Shown here one piece after another: positions 1 through 8,501 of a DNA stretch of 64,000 nt (within the stretch, counting starts at the first letter, position 1; every line of letters begins with the position of its first letter). The translations under genes and the position numbers were made by a program. Below the pieces are notes generated by a model. The model was not told where the DNA came from. It ran no database searches and saw nothing but the letters and a program-made list of their open reading frames with translations. Source of the DNA: Chitinophaga caeni (lineage in GTDB: Bacteria; Bacteroidota; Bacteroidia; Chitinophagales; Chitinophagaceae); the NCBI RefSeq assembly GCF_002557795.1, contig NZ_CP023777.1, forward strand, positions 2,675,001 through 2,739,000, written 5' to 3'.

Positions 1-644
1 CAAGTTTGTACTTAAAGGAAAGTAGGACGTTACTAGACTATAACTCAATTAATGAAACGTCAAACCCTGCATTTCAAATTGAAAATCCTGAAACTACCTT
101 TTATACTCTTGTCGATGGTTTTCCTGCAACGTCATTTATTGTTGACACTTCACTTTACGATTTATATAATGATAACGACCTAAGGAAAGTAATTTTCTAT
201 TACAATGGTACAAACGGTGAAATAAAATACAAAGGAAGCTATAATGGACGATCTGGATACACGACGTTCTATGGCATTACAACTAGTGAAATATTATTAA
301 TTCACGCGGAGTCAGCAATAAGAATGGGAGAACAAGAAACAGCATTAGATGATTTAAACTATTTACTTAGTAATCGATATAAGCATGGAACTTTCACGAA
401 AATCACAGAAGATGACCGTAGCAAACTACTGAAAATAGCTTTAATGGAGCGTCGCAAAGAACTTGCCTTTAGAGGGCTCAGGTGGAGCGATGTAAGGCGA
501 TTGAATTTAGAAGGTCAAAATATATCACTGTCGAGATTGATCGGCAATGAAGTTTTCACACTGCCGCCAAACGATTTACGTTGGACTTGGCTTATTCCGT
601 CTGAAGCCATAATCTTAAATAAATGGGAGCAAAACAGGCGATAG
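1..644 (+). CDS. SusD/RagB family lipoprotein, C-terminal part only
   Basis: This is the 3' portion of a SusD/RagB-type outer-membrane nutrient-binding lipoprotein; the reading frame is open through the left edge, so the 5' end lies outside the window. About 212 residues are visible. The stretch ERRKELAFRGLRWSDVRR followed by a final L-PP-D-R-TWLIPSEAI segment is the standard SusD C-terminal signature, and the TPR-like helix with LLIHAESAIRMG precedes it. In the family these proteins sit on the cell surface and cap a SusC TonB-dependent channel; the matching susC is expected just upstream. The following gene at 839 encodes a TlpA-like thioredoxin, a common partner. The DNA here is more AT-rich than the rest of the window. 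An internal TTG at 6 is not a real start. Confidence 0.9.
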   Translation, partial: SLYLKESRTLLDYNSINETSNPAFQIENPETTFYTLVDGFPATSFIVDTSLYDLYNDNDLRKVIFYYNGTNGEIKYKGSYNGRSGYTTFYGITTSEILLIHAESAIRMGEQETALDDLNYLLSNRYKHGTFTKITEDDRSKLLKIALMERRKELAFRGLRWSDVRRLNLEGQNISLSRLIGNEVFTLPPNDLRWTWLIPSEAIILNKWEQNRR

Positions 645-664
645 GAGTAAAAAGAACTTCACTA

Positions 665-699
665 TCCCAATCGATTTTATCGGTTATTATCGATCGGGA
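665..699. repeat. Inverted repeat after susD
   Basis: TCCCAATCGAT (665-675) and ATCGATCGGGA (689-699) form an 11-bp stem with one mismatch 20 nt after the susD stop. There is no good T-run, so it may be a weak terminator or an RNA-stabilising hairpin between susD and the thioredoxin-like gene. Confidence 0.4.
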
Positions 700-838
700 A
701 ATAATTTATAAAATGCATCTTTAATTAACCTAAAAAATCAAATGTCCTTATTTGCTTACCATTATTCCTCACCCCAGTTGGCAACTAAAGAAATTTAACA
801 AAATTTCCAAATATAAATAATTTCGAAAATGCATTAGG

Positions 839-2248
839 ATGAAAAAAATAATTGATTATATTATTTCAGTATCGATTTTTATAATACCTGTTACTTCGTT
901 CTCACAAGAAAATAAATCGTTAATTCCCCAGCAATTACAAATTGGAAGTCATGTTCCAGAATTTATAATTAGCTATTTCATGAATCAAGATGGAATCGTT
1001 ACAAATATATATCAACAAAAAAATAGACTTCTACAATTCAAGGAAAAACTAATAATCTTGGACTTCTGGACTACCACATGTTCAAGTTGCATCAAAGGGT
1101 TTCCAAAATTAGAAAGATTGCAAAAAGAGTTTGACGGAAAAATTCAGATATTCTTGGTAAACAATTACGATGATAGTTCTAAAATACGCAAATGGATAGA
1201 GTATTATAAAATCGAGAATAAACGAAGTCCAATTCCTAATAATATACCAATCATTTTTTCCACCCCAAAATTTGAAGAGTATTTTCCAATTAAATTTGAA
1301 ATTGGATACAACGTTTGGATTGGCAAAAGTGGAAAAGTCATTCTTAGGGGAATACCGAACAATACCAATGAAAAAAAAATCAAACAGTATCTATTGGGAG
1401 AAGAAATTACATTTATTACAGACAAAGCACGGGGTATTTATAATAGCAAGCGTCCGTATTTTTCTAATTTTAAATCCAAAACAGTTCAACAATCTTCAAT
1501 AATTGACAAGTTTAGTTCGGATTTTGCCAATCCATATGGATATTCAACCGAGGGTATCCTTGATTCAATAAATTGTACATCAAGAAATACATACTTAAAC
1601 TTGTCAATTGAAACCCTTTATAAAATCGCATTTCGGCCGACATTAAGAAGGAGTGACTCAATAATCGATTTTCTTCAACCTATAATTGACCTGCCAGATA
1701 AATCAGAAGTAAGTACCAATCCAAGCACTGTAGATAGAGAAATAACTGATGAATCCTTAATTAATACATGCTTCATATATGAGCAAATTGTGCCGCTAAG
1801 TTATAGTGATTCATTAAAAAAGGACTTAATGATCCGAGATCTTAATCTTTACTTTGAAAATAAAAAAGGAATAAAAGGAGAAGTTCGAGAAGTTAAATCT
1901 CACTACTTTAAACTATCTATAATTGATTCAATTTATTCAGAGAGTTCTTCGATTTCCGAATCACTAAAATTTGAAACTAGAAAAAATGGTAAAAAATATA
2001 TGACTTTTGATGGATATCGATTAAAATCAATCGTTGAACGATACTTTAGCCAAGTTGATAAAAATATAATATCAAATTATCCGATTATCATCAATAATAA
2101 CAGTAAGAAAAGATATAAAGTAACACTGCTTGCTCCAAATCAATTAGATAGCCTTAATGATTTAATCCAAGTACTTGGAAATTCAGGAATTTCAATGAAA
2201 GAAAAAATTGGACTAATCCCAAGGCTTGTCATTGTGAAGGCAAATTGA
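839..2248 (+). CDS. TlpA-like thioredoxin-domain exported protein
   Basis: This 469-residue protein has an N-terminal signal peptide (about residues 1-22, ending near SFSQ) and a thioredoxin-fold domain at roughly 30-190. The redox motif is TTCSSC inside LDFWTTTCSSCIKGFPKL, typical of TlpA/ResA-type periplasmic thiol-disulfide oxidoreductases. Residues about 200-469 have no clear motif; the end (ESLKFETRKNGKKYMTFDG... then a hydrophobic GISMKEKIGLIPRL) resembles the DUF3738-type tails that often follow TlpA domains in Bacteroidota, which is an inference. It lies 194 bp after a susD gene on the same strand; SusC/SusD/TlpA triplets are common in the phylum. The gene is strongly AT-rich, with many AAA/ATA codons, unlike genes after 3399. 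Confidence 0.8.
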   Translation: MKKIIDYIISVSIFIIPVTSFSQENKSLIPQQLQIGSHVPEFIISYFMNQDGIVTNIYQQKNRLLQFKEKLIILDFWTTTCSSCIKGFPKLERLQKEFDGKIQIFLVNNYDDSSKIRKWIEYYKIENKRSPIPNNIPIIFSTPKFEEYFPIKFEIGYNVWIGKSGKVILRGIPNNTNEKKIKQYLLGEEITFITDKARGIYNSKRPYFSNFKSKTVQQSSIIDKFSSDFANPYGYSTEGILDSINCTSRNTYLNLSIETLYKIAFRPTLRRSDSIIDFLQPIIDLPDKSEVSTNPSTVDREITDESLINTCFIYEQIVPLSYSDSLKKDLMIRDLNLYFENKKGIKGEVREVKSHYFKLSIIDSIYSESSSISESLKFETRKNGKKYMTFDGYRLKSIVERYFSQVDKNIISNYPIIINNNSKKRYKVTLLAPNQLDSLNDLIQVLGNSGISMKEKIGLIPRLVIVKAN

Positions 2249-2369
2249 ATAATAAAACTTAGAAGTGTATAAATTGTTTCGCATCAGACATTAGATAAAC
2301 TGTGTTTAAGGCAAAAGTATCTTTACTTTAACACCGTTTTTTATAAGACTAAGAGAAAAATTTGACTTC

Positions 2370-3385
2370 TAAGAACTCATATTGAAGAAATTGGAGCAAC
2401 TGCACTCTAGTAAGTCGCTGTTTTGGTAAAGATGGTACTTTTACACCTCTATTGAAAGCTTTTCTTAAAGCTGCATTGGATGGTAAGATAAGTCATTTAG
2501 ACTATGGGAATTGGGTAATTAGAATAGAAAGTATAGCAAAACCGTAGACGGCTTAAAACTGTTGATGGGACTATGGACATTAAGATGCCTAATGATGGAG
2601 CAGGTAGCTTTGAGCTTAAGTGGATCAAAAAGTAGTTACCATTTTAATTTAGAGCTTTGAGAGTAAAATTATCAGCAAATATGGTGATGGAACGAGTATA
2701 CTGGACATCTCTGGTCATATCAATGTGATGTGTGACGCTTAGATTTAATGTGCAACATTGTCTTCTATAACCATAGGGTTATCCCATTATAAGAATAGCT
2801 GGCCTGTCCCCGAGAATCTCACTAATGCATTATTTGGCTAGATGCTATGTTTTACAAGGGGAAAGAAGAGGGTAAAGTAGTTAACCGATATGTATATTTT
2901 CTTAGAATAAATACTTATGAACACAAGAGCTATTGATACCTAACGACTAAGAGAGCGAGGGTGCCAACTTCTGATTAAGCGTTCAGGTTAACTTTCAGCA
3001 TTAGGAAATATCCAACATACTCATTTCCAGTATTGGTAATTTGAAATGGTTTCTCTTGGCTAATGCCATGATTTCCCTTTACACAGTGATGCAAGCTAGT
3101 TCTAATAAGGCTTGAATGAGCTCTGTATGTTCAGTTGTTAGAATTAAAAATTTACTAGAAATATGGTATTGGAATAGAAAATCTTGAACCTCTTACTTTA
3201 ATTACAACAAAAAATGTCATAATGGACTCTAATTTTCATTCCTAGCATAACTCTTTTTACCTAGATGAGATAGAGACATTTGCTAGAAAAAGTGATACTA
3301 TTTGATAGGCATCCTACCGGTATACTGTAACAATTCATTTAATAAAATTTTGTATTTCAGTTTAATTGAAATTCGGATATAGCTG
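2370..3385 (+). pseudogene. Decayed IS256-family transposase remnant
   Basis: No long frame is open in this 1.1-kb gap, but frame-by-frame reading shows IS256-family transposase segments in the family's order. These are GKDGTFTPLLKAFLKAAL (about 2433-2480), MPNDGAGSFELKWIKK (about 2585-2632), KIISKYGDGTSILDISGHI (about 2667-2720), WLDAMFYKGKEEGKVVNRYV (about 2839-2900), ESEGANF followed by LSV (about 2950-2990) and a weak SVCSVVRIKNLL (about 3125-3160). They are interrupted by many stops and frame changes. In the family these match the N-terminal GxFEpxxVKK region, the first catalytic-Asp block LDAxxxKxxxxGxVxNxxVY, the SEGAxFW block and the LCxxHQxRN block. The 3' limit is approximate and no terminal repeats were identified. 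The remnant is too decayed to be active. It separates the AT-rich left segment from the more GC-rich rest. Confidence 0.75.
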
Positions 3386-3398
3386 GGTAGCTACTTCC

Positions 3399-4673
3399 TT
3401 AATCATTTAGCAGGTTATCAGCAGCTTCATCAAGCAAATGCATATCAACGGAATCGGTACCCGCAATCCCTTCAATAGATCCTTGGATATGGGCAGCATT
3501 GAGCAACACTTTTTCCAATTGTTTTTCACGGGCTTTCCAGAGTTTTTCCATGGTATCGCGTTCTTTTTGGATAGAAGTTCTCATGGCGCGGAAACCTTCG
3601 CTGATGGCTTTCCATTGTTCGCCAAATTCACCACCGGTAAGATATTGGTATAAAAGATGCATTTTATCACCTTTATTTTCTTGGCTTTTGGTGGCTAAGC
3701 TGATCTTTAGGATTGCTTCCCGCATGATGAAAGCGAGGTTTTTCACCTCGGCGAAAGTGCAGATGTAGATACCTTCTTTTTCACCGAAACGATCCATATC
3801 TTGCGGGAGTGTTTGGGTAACGAGTATCGCAACTTCAGCGCCCTGGGCGCGCATATCAGCTTTTAATTTTTCTATCCATTCGCGGGCGAAAGTTTTCGTT
3901 CTTTTGCTTTCATAAATTATTTTCCCGCATTCTTGTCCGAATTGATTGCGCACGACCTGGATACAATCCGCGCCCTTAACACCTTTACCCACTTCCTCGA
4001 TCTGGTCAAAAGGAAAAGCGGATTGCAGCAGTTCTTCCAAGGCAAGCTCCATCACTTCGCCTTGCAGTTGCATAGATCCTTGTTCAGCTTTCCTTTTCAT
4101 CTCTTCAGCCAGTTTGCGTTGGTCTTCCACCTGTTTTTCCAGCTCCTTGATCCGGAATTGAAATTCGGTCTCCTTCAAGCTATTCCTTTGCAATTCTTCC
4201 TGCTTAATTTGTTCGCGCAATTTGGAAGATTCTTCTAATAATTTCTTTTGCAGCGAGAGTTCGAGTTCCTGTTCTTTATTCTTTAGTTCTTGCTCCCTTT
4301 TGAGGAAATTGACCTGTTCTTGCCTAGCCAGTTTCAGTTTTTCCTCGTTGTCGGCATTAGCTTGTTGGAGTAACTGTATTTGTTGTTCAAAATCTTGGCT
4401 GAGCCTTTTCCGGATATCTTGTTGTAAGCTCTCTTGCAAGCGGAGTTTTTCAGCATCCAGCCGCCTTTGCAGTTCGGCCTCTTGCTGTTGTGCCTGTTGT
4501 TCCATCCTAGATTTCAACTGGCTTAGCTCAGCTTTGTCCTTTTGCAATTGTTCCAGCCGTTTGCGCCATTCCGTTTCCATCTTGCTACGCATTTCCTTTT
4601 CTATGTTAGCAGCGAAAGCATCTTCGATCACAAATTGATGTTGGCAGTTCGGACAAGTTATTGCAGTTCCCAT
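3399..4673 (-). CDS. DUF2130 protein with zinc-ribbon-like start and long coiled coil
   Basis: This is a 424-residue protein of the DUF2130 family. Residues 1-15 contain a single CPNC knuckle (ITCPNCQHQF). About 20-205 is a nearly continuous charged coiled coil rich in E, Q, K and L. About 205-340 is the conserved core, with KGADCIQ and, some 20 residues on, GKIIYESKRTK. The D...ExK spacing resembles PD-(D/E)XK nucleases and the RmuC-like group; that link is inferred and no activity is asserted. The C-terminal 80 residues are again helical. It is transcribed alone, facing the AT-rich segment. The Gln-rich coiled coil generates long antisense shadow frames. Confidence 0.85.
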   Translation of the reverse strand: MGTAITCPNCQHQFVIEDAFAANIEKEMRSKMETEWRKRLEQLQKDKAELSQLKSRMEQQAQQQEAELQRRLDAEKLRLQESLQQDIRKRLSQDFEQQIQLLQQANADNEEKLKLARQEQVNFLKREQELKNKEQELELSLQKKLLEESSKLREQIKQEELQRNSLKETEFQFRIKELEKQVEDQRKLAEEMKRKAEQGSMQLQGEVMELALEELLQSAFPFDQIEEVGKGVKGADCIQVVRNQFGQECGKIIYESKRTKTFAREWIEKLKADMRAQGAEVAILVTQTLPQDMDRFGEKEGIYICTFAEVKNLAFIMREAILKISLATKSQENKGDKMHLLYQYLTGGEFGEQWKAISEGFRAMRTSIQKERDTMEKLWKAREKQLEKVLLNAAHIQGSIEGIAGTDSVDMHLLDEAADNLLND

Positions 4674-4904
4674 AAATCACGAGGCAGTTAGAATGAATAA
4701 AAAATTAAGAAATAAAGGTACTGGAAATTTTAATGCTATTCAATGCAGCTTTTGAGGATTGAAATAGAAACAGTTAAGAAGTTCTTGTGCTGCTGTTTTT
4801 CTTTACGGTTTCACGTAAACCGCCGAGTATTGCAGTTTTTTATTAATTTAATATGGAAATTGCCCGTTTAATCATCCTTATTATAATTATATGAAATTCC
4901 TGTT

Positions 4905-5297
4905 ATGAATATCGATATATTATCATATAATAATCAACAATTGCCACCGGGTAAGGAAATTTGTGATTATCTATGCCGTAAGATTGATAAGGAGCTCCCC
5001 ACCGCGGAAAGTAAGATCTGGCATGCACACCCAGTATGGTTTCTGGATGGTAATCCAATCGTGGGGTATAGCAAGTTGAAAGATTGTATTCGCCTGATGT
5101 TTTGGAGCGGTGCAGATTTCGATGAGCCGGCTCTCCAACCGGGAACCGGGAAGTTTAAGGATGCATCTGCCCGGTATACATCTGTGCATCAAATAGATGT
5201 GAACGATTTGAAAAGATGGTTAAAGAAATCGATCGAGATCCAGTGGGATTATAAAAATGTCGTTAAACGGAAGGGAAGATTGGAACGATTGAAATGA
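4905..5297 (+). CDS. DUF1801 domain-containing protein
   Basis: This 130-residue cytoplasmic protein belongs to the small DUF1801 (YdhG-like) fold family. Visible landmarks are an N-terminal helix, the WHAHPVWFLDGNPIVGYSKL strand pair, KDCIRLMFWSGADFDEP, and a C-terminal helix LKRWLKKSIEIQWDYKNVV. The length fits the family. The biochemical role of the family is not established. It starts at an ATG after an AT-rich leader and is followed at once by a fragment resembling DUF4279. Confidence 0.8.
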   Translation: MNIDILSYNNQQLPPGKEICDYLCRKIDKELPTAESKIWHAHPVWFLDGNPIVGYSKLKDCIRLMFWSGADFDEPALQPGTGKFKDASARYTSVHQIDVNDLKRWLKKSIEIQWDYKNVVKRKGRLERLK

Positions 5298-5310
5298 TGA
5301 AACAATATAC

Positions 5311-5421
5311 TTGATAAGTATAAAGGCGTATTTGAAAATGCGTGATTTTGATGTTCCGGTCGATGAAATTACAAAAGCGTTGGGGATTGAGCCAAGTAAG
5401 CATTTCAAAAAGGAGATTTAA
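5311..5421 (+). pseudogene. Truncated DUF4279-like fragment
   Basis: A short frame just after the DUF1801 gene reads ISIKAYLKMRDFDVPVDEIT then KALGIEPSK. The pattern (beta strand, then DEITxxLGIEPS/T) is the N-terminal signature of DUF4279 proteins, which run to about 130-140 residues. Here the frame ends at a TAA at 5419-5421 and nothing recognisable follows. It could be a remnant of a broken gene, or chance similarity in a short peptide. An ATG at 5338 would give 27 residues. Confidence 0.45.
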
Positions 5422-5547
5422 TGCTTAATAGCCATGGAGATTCCTGTTATAAGTTAACAGATTAATATTTGTATATTCAATAACTGATATTACAATGGAA
5501 ACCTTTTTGAATATAGTTAGCAATAATTATTAACCCATACTCAATAT

Positions 5548-7920
5548 ATGCTCAAACACAATTTTAAAATCATCCTCAGGAACTTTAAGAGATTCAAAAG
5601 AACTTTTATCATTAACCTGATAGGTCTTTCCACGGGGCTTGCCAGTGCCTTATTCCTATTTTTGTGGATAACAAGCGAGTTAAGGGTTGATAAATTTCAT
5701 GAGAACGATCAGCGGCTTTTCCAGGTAATGGGGAATGTAGAGCGGGAGGGGCGCATCAATACATTGGCTAACACCGGGGGCGGCCTCGGGGAAGCATTAA
5801 AAAGGGATATGCCGGAAGTTGAATATGCGGTAACCATGATTCCGCCGGCGTGGTTCCAGAAATTTAATATTCTAAATGGGAACAATGCGGTTGGCGCCGT
5901 TGGAAATTTTGTCAGCAAAGATTTCTTTAAAGCATTCTCTTACAGGATTGTCCAGGGGAATACGTCGGGTATATTGAATGATAAGCAGGCCATCGTTTTA
6001 TCTAAGCGGTTGGCAAAGAAGATATTTAACACTACTGATAATGTAGTAGGCAAGGTTTTGCAATGGAGATGGTTATCTTTTACGAAGCCATGTACGGTTA
6101 CAGGTGTTTATGACGATTTTCCGCCAGAATCATCCTACCAGTTTGATTTTGTATTATCACTGGATGCATGGAAAGATATCGTGCCGGTTACGGGGGATGT
6201 TAGCAGCGGTCCTTTTAATACCTTCCTAGTATTAAAGGATGGTACGAATACCGGGCGATTTAATGAAAAACTTGCGGCCTATCTTAAAGATAAATTCAGC
6301 GGATCAACAACAACGCTGTTTTTAAGAAAGTATTCTGATGCCTATTTATATGGAAAGTATGAGAACGGTGTGCAGGCAGGTGGAAAAATTGAATATGTAA
6401 GACTGTTTGCAATTATAGCAATATTCATACTAGCCATTGCCTGCATCAATTTTATGAACTTGTCAACAGCTAGGGCTATCAGGAGGATGAAGGAAATAGG
6501 TGTTAAGAAAGCATTAGGGGCAGAGCGGCATGCGCTAATTTTTCAGTTCCTGGGGGAATCTATATTGATGAGTTTTATTTCCCTGGTCGTAGCATTGATT
6601 TTGGTTGCTATTTTTTTACCGCAATTCGATGAAATTATCGGCAAGCATATCGATGTAAAGATTGATATGAAGTTCATTTTGTCTATTCTTGGAATTGCCG
6701 GGTTCGTGGGACTGGTAGCCGGCAGTTACCCCGCTTTTTACCTCTCCCGTTTCAAGATTATTTCAGTATTAAAGGGAACGTCTGATCGTTCTCCCGGCGC
6801 CATATGGGTTCGTAAAGGATTGGTTGCTTTTCAGTTCGCTATCTCTATTATATTTATAGTGGCGGCCATGGTTGTATATAACCAGATGAAATTTGTACAG
6901 TCGCAACAGCCGGGTTATGATAAAGATAACGTCATCTATTTTGAAATGGAAGGGCGTGTTGCCGAGCAAACAGAAAGCTTCCTTGCAGAGTTAAAAAATA
7001 TTCCCGGTGTTATTAATGCTTCAAGTATACAGCAAAAAATTATTTTACCAACCACTCAACCCGGCCCTGGCGTCCGGTGGGATGGAAAGAATTTAGATGA
7101 CAAGATCCGCTTCTATAAAATGCCGGTAAATTATGACCTGTTGGAGACACTTGGTATAAAGATGGCGGAAGGCCGGTCTTTTTCCAGGAGCTTCGGATCA
7201 GATACTGCCGGGGTGGTGCTAAATGAAGCTGCTGTTAAGGTCATGGAACTGACGGATCCAATCGGGAAACAGATTGACATGGATGGTGTTCCAAGGAAGA
7301 TTTTAGGCATCGCGAAAAACTTTCATTTCAATTCTTTTCATGAGGGAATTAAACCCTTCATTTTTTGGCTAGATCCTAAAGGAACCGCGCTAGTTATGGT
7401 CAAAGTAAAAAAGGGAGTAGAGACAGCGGCTATTCATAGCATTAAGGACTTTTACAGCAAGTTTAACCCGGGATTCTCTTTCGATTATAAATTTCTTGAT
7501 GAGGACTACCAGCGGCAATATGCATCAGAAAGGCTGGTCGCTAGACTTTCCAAGTATTTTACAGGCTTAGCGATCATTATTTCATGCCTCGGATTGTTTG
7601 GCCTTGCCACATTCACGGTAGAAAAAAAGGTGAAGGAGATCGGCATCAGGAAAGTGATGGGCGCCAGCGAATCAAATATCGTGTTCCTGCTCTCCGCTGA
7701 CTTTACTAAGACGATATTGTTGTCTATCATCATAGCCTTGCCTTTGAGCTATATTTTAACCAGCAATTGGTTAAATGATTTCGCTTACAGGATAAAGTTA
7801 ACACCGTTGTATTTTATAGTAGCCGCATTACTTGCGTTGCTAACTGCATGGTTTACCATAGGTGTACAGGTGATAAAAGCTGCAAGAGTGAACCCGTTGA
7901 ATTGTTTAAAAGATGAGTAA
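5548..7920 (+). CDS. ABC transporter permease, FtsX/MacB type
   Basis: This 790-residue integral membrane protein has the double MacB_PCD/FtsX layout usual in Bacteroidota. TM1 is at about residues 20-40 (LIGLSTGLASALFLFLWI), followed by a large periplasmic domain to about 285. Three TM helices follow (about 285-410) with the FtsX signature MKEIGVKKALGAERHALIFQ. Then come a TM at about 427-447, a second periplasmic domain, and a last three-helix FtsX block from about 670 with KVKEIGIRKVMGASESNIV. These permeases work with a separate LolD/MacB-type ATPase and act on lipoproteins, peptides or drugs. No ATPase is adjacent, so the partner must be encoded elsewhere. Length and architecture are normal. 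Confidence 0.92.
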   Translation: MLKHNFKIILRNFKRFKRTFIINLIGLSTGLASALFLFLWITSELRVDKFHENDQRLFQVMGNVEREGRINTLANTGGGLGEALKRDMPEVEYAVTMIPPAWFQKFNILNGNNAVGAVGNFVSKDFFKAFSYRIVQGNTSGILNDKQAIVLSKRLAKKIFNTTDNVVGKVLQWRWLSFTKPCTVTGVYDDFPPESSYQFDFVLSLDAWKDIVPVTGDVSSGPFNTFLVLKDGTNTGRFNEKLAAYLKDKFSGSTTTLFLRKYSDAYLYGKYENGVQAGGKIEYVRLFAIIAIFILAIACINFMNLSTARAIRRMKEIGVKKALGAERHALIFQFLGESILMSFISLVVALILVAIFLPQFDEIIGKHIDVKIDMKFILSILGIAGFVGLVAGSYPAFYLSRFKIISVLKGTSDRSPGAIWVRKGLVAFQFAISIIFIVAAMVVYNQMKFVQSQQPGYDKDNVIYFEMEGRVAEQTESFLAELKNIPGVINASSIQQKIILPTTQPGPGVRWDGKNLDDKIRFYKMPVNYDLLETLGIKMAEGRSFSRSFGSDTAGVVLNEAAVKVMELTDPIGKQIDMDGVPRKILGIAKNFHFNSFHEGIKPFIFWLDPKGTALVMVKVKKGVETAAIHSIKDFYSKFNPGFSFDYKFLDEDYQRQYASERLVARLSKYFTGLAIIISCLGLFGLATFTVEKKVKEIGIRKVMGASESNIVFLLSADFTKTILLSIIIALPLSYILTSNWLNDFAYRIKLTPLYFIVAALLALLTAWFTIGVQVIKAARVNPLNCLKDE

Positions 7921-8308
7921 GATTACGTTTTACACTTCCCGGTGAAGTAAGCAGTAAATATTTATATAGCATTTTAAGAATGCTGATGTAATATCAACGA
8001 ATCGAAAGTCAAACATGTTTTAATGTGCAGCCTGGTAGTTTACAGATACTACTATTGTTTTTGTCGGTTTCCCCGGATTCGGGTCGCAAGGTTAAGCCCA
8101 GTTTCCCATGTTTAAATGAGTGGTAGGCTATGATAGCGTTGTGGCTAGATATTTCCCGCATATCTTATAGCTGCAAGCTTCATGTTATTTCCGGGTATTT
8201 AAATTAGATCGGGAGGGTCAATTGCTGCGGCTAAATGTTAACAAAAGTACTAAGATGGCAGAGGAACATTTTTGTCCCTTTTTTGTCCCCGTTATCGATT
8301 TAAATAAT
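7921..8308. other. Intergenic stretch, no gene recognised
   Basis: About 390 bp between the permease gene and the tRNA-Leu terminator. No convincing reading frame or RNA motif was seen. Near the right side (about 8270-8290) TTTTGTCCC occurs twice in close succession. There is no recognisable integrase fragment. Confidence 0.5.
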
Positions 8309-8335
8309 GAAAACCCGCTGTGGTTGCGGGTTTTC
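8309..8335 (-). terminator. Terminator downstream of tRNA-Leu
   Basis: GAAAACCCGC (8309-8318) pairs perfectly with GCGGGTTTTC (8326-8335) around a 7-nt loop. Read on the minus strand, it follows the 3' end of the tRNA by about 10 nt. Confidence 0.75.
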
Positions 8336-8344
8336 AAAAATCTG

Positions 8345-8428
8345 TGCGGAAGAGGAGATTCGAACTCCCAAGTCCTTGCGGACACTACCACCTCAAAGTA
8401 GCGCGTCTACCAATTTCGCCACCTCCGC
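8345..8428 (-). tRNA. tRNA-Leu (GAG)
   Basis: The minus strand reads GCGGAGGTGGCGAAATTGG... and folds as a class II tRNA. The acceptor stem is GCGGAGG/CTTCCGC with one G-T wobble. The anticodon stem CTACT/GGTAG encloses loop TTGAGGT with anticodon GAG. The long variable arm is TGTCCGCAAGGACT, and the T arm is GGGAGTTCGAATCTCC. The CCA tail is not encoded. The length of 84 nt suits tRNA-Leu. Confidence 0.95.
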
Positions 8429-8445
8429 GGTTTTTATTGGGAATG

Positions 8446-8476
8446 CAAAAGTATAATTCTTTTGAGAATGTACAAA
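8446..8476 (-). promoter_or_regulatory. Bacteroidota-type promoter for tRNA-Leu
   Basis: On the minus strand TTTG (8473-8476) is followed after 19 nt by TACTTTTG (8446-8453), matching the phylum's -33 TTTG / -7 TAnnTTTG consensus. It ends 17 nt before the mature tRNA. Confidence 0.65.
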
Positions 8477-8501
8477 GTTTGTATCAAAATTTTTTTATAA
8501 C

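Noticed and set aside
4222-4638. 138-codon Ser/Cys-rich ORF antisense to DUF2130
   Set aside because: It is the shadow of a Gln/Glu/Leu-rich coiled coil (CTG/CAG-rich on the coding strand); low-complexity composition.
4807-4823. CGGTTT-CACGT-AAACCG inverted repeat upstream of the DUF1801 gene
   Set aside because: Only 6 bp, no T-run and no match to a known operator; too weak to report as a feature.
8265-8290. Repeated TTTTGTCCC next to tRNA-Leu, possible attachment-site scar
   Set aside because: No duplication of the tRNA 3' end and no integrase remnant was seen, so an integration event is not supported.
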